Source: Oscillospiraceae bacterium
GTDB taxonomy: Bacteria > Bacillota > Clostridia > Clostridiales > Clostridiaceae
NCBI GenBank assembly: GCA_009785875.1
Contig: WQUF01000089.1
Coordinates: 1 to 7,117 of the forward strand
Direction of reading: 5' to 3'
DNA length: 7,117 nucleotides
In this document: in pieces, positions 5,381 through 7,117 of the stretch
Position numbering within the stretch: the first letter of the stretch is position 1
Layout: each line of letters begins with the position of its first letter
The notes under the pieces: model-generated
Databases searched by the model: none
Seen by the model: the letters and a program-made list of their open reading frames with translations, nothing else
Told to the model about the DNA's origin: nothing
Position numbers and translations under genes: made by a program

Positions 5381-7117
5381 TTAAGCTGCTACATTTAAAG
5401 CAGGAGCTGGTCCATCAATTAAATTATTCTCATATTTAAAATCAACAACCTTCATATCCTTTATCATTTCTACAAGTTTATCTCTCAAAGGAATCAAAGT
5501 GTCATGAACTTCGGTAGCCCCTGAGAAATCATACTTATCTCCACCCGACATCAAGAAGTCAATTGAAGAAACTGTATAATCTTTGTCCATCTCAATTGGA
5601 GTTCCGTCCAAAAGTTCCATATGAGTTATTCTATCCATATAAGGTTTTGAGGAATCGTACCAAACATTTATACCATAGAATTGTCCTGGTTTAAAGTCTG
5701 TGGTCATTATTCCATGCTCGATGACCTTCTTAAGCTCTGCTCCTGATAATTTCATCGTAACTAAAGTGTTATCGAATGGGAATATCTGATACATCTCTCC
5801 CATTGTGATATCTCCTGCAGTAAGCCCTGTCCTTATTCCACCACCATTGAATATTCCAATCTGAGTTCCACCTGCTTTAGCAAGTAGCATCGAAGAAAGC
5901 TCTCCCATTGGTGTAACTTGATCAACAGTTGTATCGTGATCATATGCAACACTTGCTGTACCAACTACTTCATTTAAGATTGGTCCAAGTTTTGATGAAT
6001 ATGAATCCAGAATAGCTTTAGCTGCAGTACTCGCAACTAAATCTGTTCTGTTATATAACTGATCATATTTTGTATCTATTGAAACTAATTTATTCTTATT
6101 ATTAAATACTAAATTCATCTCAGCAAGTGCTCTTCCATTGTATCCTCCTTGTACAATAGGAATTCCGTTTACTGTTCCGCTTATATATTGATGAGTGTGT
6201 GCGCAGAACACAGCATCCACATTTTTTACTGCGTTTGCAAAATCAGCTACTTCTCCAGTTATTACATTTGTAGTAGCATCCTGGAATCCTCCAAGGTGGG
6301 TAAGAGCAATAACAGCATCGACCTTATACTGCTGCTTTAAAGTTTTTGCCCAAGTTGATGCAGACTTAGCCGGATCTCTAAATTCCAAATTAGCTACATT
6401 TGCAGGAGTGGTTTGATATGCAGTCTGTGGAGTGGATAATCCAATTAGACCAATTTTAACTCCATCAACTGTGATTATCTTATATGGTTTTGCCCAAGTC
6501 ACAGGTTGTCCTGTAGTTTTATCGTAAATATTTGAAGCTAAGAAGTCGTATCCACCTGATTTTGCCCATGCTGGTATGGAACTAACCCCCCAGTCAAATT
6601 CGTGGTTACCTATAGCTGATGCGACCATTCCCATCTCTTTTAAAGCATCATTTACAACTGCACCTTTAGTTAAATTTGAAGTTGCGCTTCCTTGGAATAA
6701 ATCCCCTGCACCTAAAAATACAGTATTAGGATTCTCTTGTTTAAGCTTATCCAGTGCATCTGCTACTTTTGCAATACCTACATTCTTTCCTGACTCGTCA
6801 ACACTTCCATGGAAATCATTTATAGCAGCTAATGTTACAGTCTTATTTGTTGCAACGGCTATATCGGCTGCAATTAAGCTTCTCACATTAGGAGTTCTTC
6901 CATCTGAAGATGTAGGAATGGTTATTTTTCCGCTATTGACAAGCTCTACAGCTTCTGCTCTTAATTTTTTATCGTAACTGTATCCAGTCAGTTCCCAATT
7001 CTTCTTGAAGAAATCCTTTGTTGAAATTACTCCTCCTTTAACGTCTTTAATATATAATCCAATTAAATCTCTAACAGCAGAAACTGGCTGCGATGATGAA
7101 TCATAAACAACTTCAAC
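5381..7117 (-). CDS. Multidomain 5'-nucleotidase / metallophosphoesterase, 5' end off the window
   Basis: The minus-strand frame is open through the right edge, so at least 578 residues are visible and the true start is outside. Numbered from the edge, residues 1-75 (AVRDLIGLYIKDVKGG, then KNWELTGYSYDKKLRAEAVE) look like the end of a preceding 5'-nucleotidase-type module. Residues about 92-310 are a complete metallophosphatase domain: NDFHG (D101, H103), GDLFQG (D139), GNHEFDWG (N171, H172), THLGG (H274) and AHTHQ (H307, H309). Residues about 380-540 are the nucleotide-binding C-terminal domain with NGGGIR (424-429), PFDN (447-450) and SGGDKY (524-529). The family hydrolyses 5'- or 2',3'-cyclic nucleotides outside the cell for phosphate and nucleoside scavenging. 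The layout resembles tandem enzymes such as Bacillus YfkN, but no LPxTG anchor is present at the C-terminus. Export should be encoded by the missing 5' part. GTG 6884-6886 is an internal valine, not the start. Confidence 0.9.
   Translation of the reverse strand, partial: VEVVYDSSSQPVSAVRDLIGLYIKDVKGGVISTKDFFKKNWELTGYSYDKKLRAEAVELVNSGKITIPTSSDGRTPNVRSLIAADIAVATNKTVTLAAINDFHGSVDESGKNVGIAKVADALDKLKQENPNTVFLGAGDLFQGSATSNLTKGAVVNDALKEMGMVASAIGNHEFDWGVSSIPAWAKSGGYDFLASNIYDKTTGQPVTWAKPYKIITVDGVKIGLIGLSTPQTAYQTTPANVANLEFRDPAKSASTWAKTLKQQYKVDAVIALTHLGGFQDATTNVITGEVADFANAVKNVDAVFCAHTHQYISGTVNGIPIVQGGYNGRALAEMNLVFNNKNKLVSIDTKYDQLYNRTDLVASTAAKAILDSYSSKLGPILNEVVGTASVAYDHDTTVDQVTPMGELSSMLLAKAGGTQIGIFNGGGIRTGLTAGDITMGEMYQIFPFDNTLVTMKLSGAELKKVIEHGIMTTDFKPGQFYGINVWYDSSKPYMDRITHMELLDGTPIEMDKDYTVSSIDFLMSGGDKYDFSGATEVHDTLIPLRDKLVEMIKDMKVVDFKYENNLIDGPAPALNVAA

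Noticed and set aside
6149..6977. Plus-strand open frames opposite the nucleotidase
   Set aside because: They are mirror frames of a well-supported coding region with intact catalytic motifs on the minus strand; none shows a domain of its own.
1..7117. CRISPR array, tRNA or rRNA genes
   Set aside because: No regularly spaced direct repeats, and no tRNA cloverleaf or rRNA sequence noticed on either strand.

Overview
The window is AT-rich DNA from a Gram-positive, Clostridia-like Firmicute. The evidence is the low GC content with A/T-ending codons, strong AGGAGG/GAGGTG-type Shine-Dalgarno sites, a clostridial-style secreted 5'-nucleotidase and small accessory genes packed close together. The genus cannot be fixed from the sequence alone.

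Left part (1-2428). A Shine-Dalgarno at the left edge on the minus strand marks a divergent gene just outside the window. Opposite it, on the plus strand, lie an AraC-family regulator (121-1023), a GNAT N-acetyltransferase (1077-1625), a 26-bp near-perfect palindrome just after the GNAT stop, and a methyltransferase-like protein (1731-2333) that lacks the SAM-binding N-terminal motif. A possible winged-helix fragment broken by a stop follows (2324-2428).

Middle (2470-4603). A tight plus-strand run starts with a MntA-HepT (nucleotidyltransferase/HEPN) toxin-antitoxin pair. After it come two decayed genes: an open frame that continues in the hepT frame directly after its stop, and a P-loop kinase with its middle deleted and a frameshift. 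The run ends with an intact cyclase-family (kynurenine formamidase-like) metal hydrolase and a hairpin terminator. Intact toxin-antitoxin genes next to gene debris suggest a plastic accessory region.

Right part (4612-7117), minus strand. The 3' end of a large multidomain metallophosphoesterase/5'-nucleotidase runs off the right edge (at least 578 residues). Downstream of it are a 120-bp inverted-repeat element flanked by a 6-bp direct repeat, and then a small secreted protein of unknown function. The 120-bp element looks like a MITE-type non-autonomous insertion. It sits 20 bp after the nucleotidase stop and in the upstream region of the secreted-protein gene.

No clearly new multi-gene system is visible. 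The most notable items are the 120-bp element with its target duplication and possible alternative folds, the MntA-HepT pair with an HTH-like N-terminal extension on MntA, the open frame after hepT, and the unexplained 26-bp palindrome.
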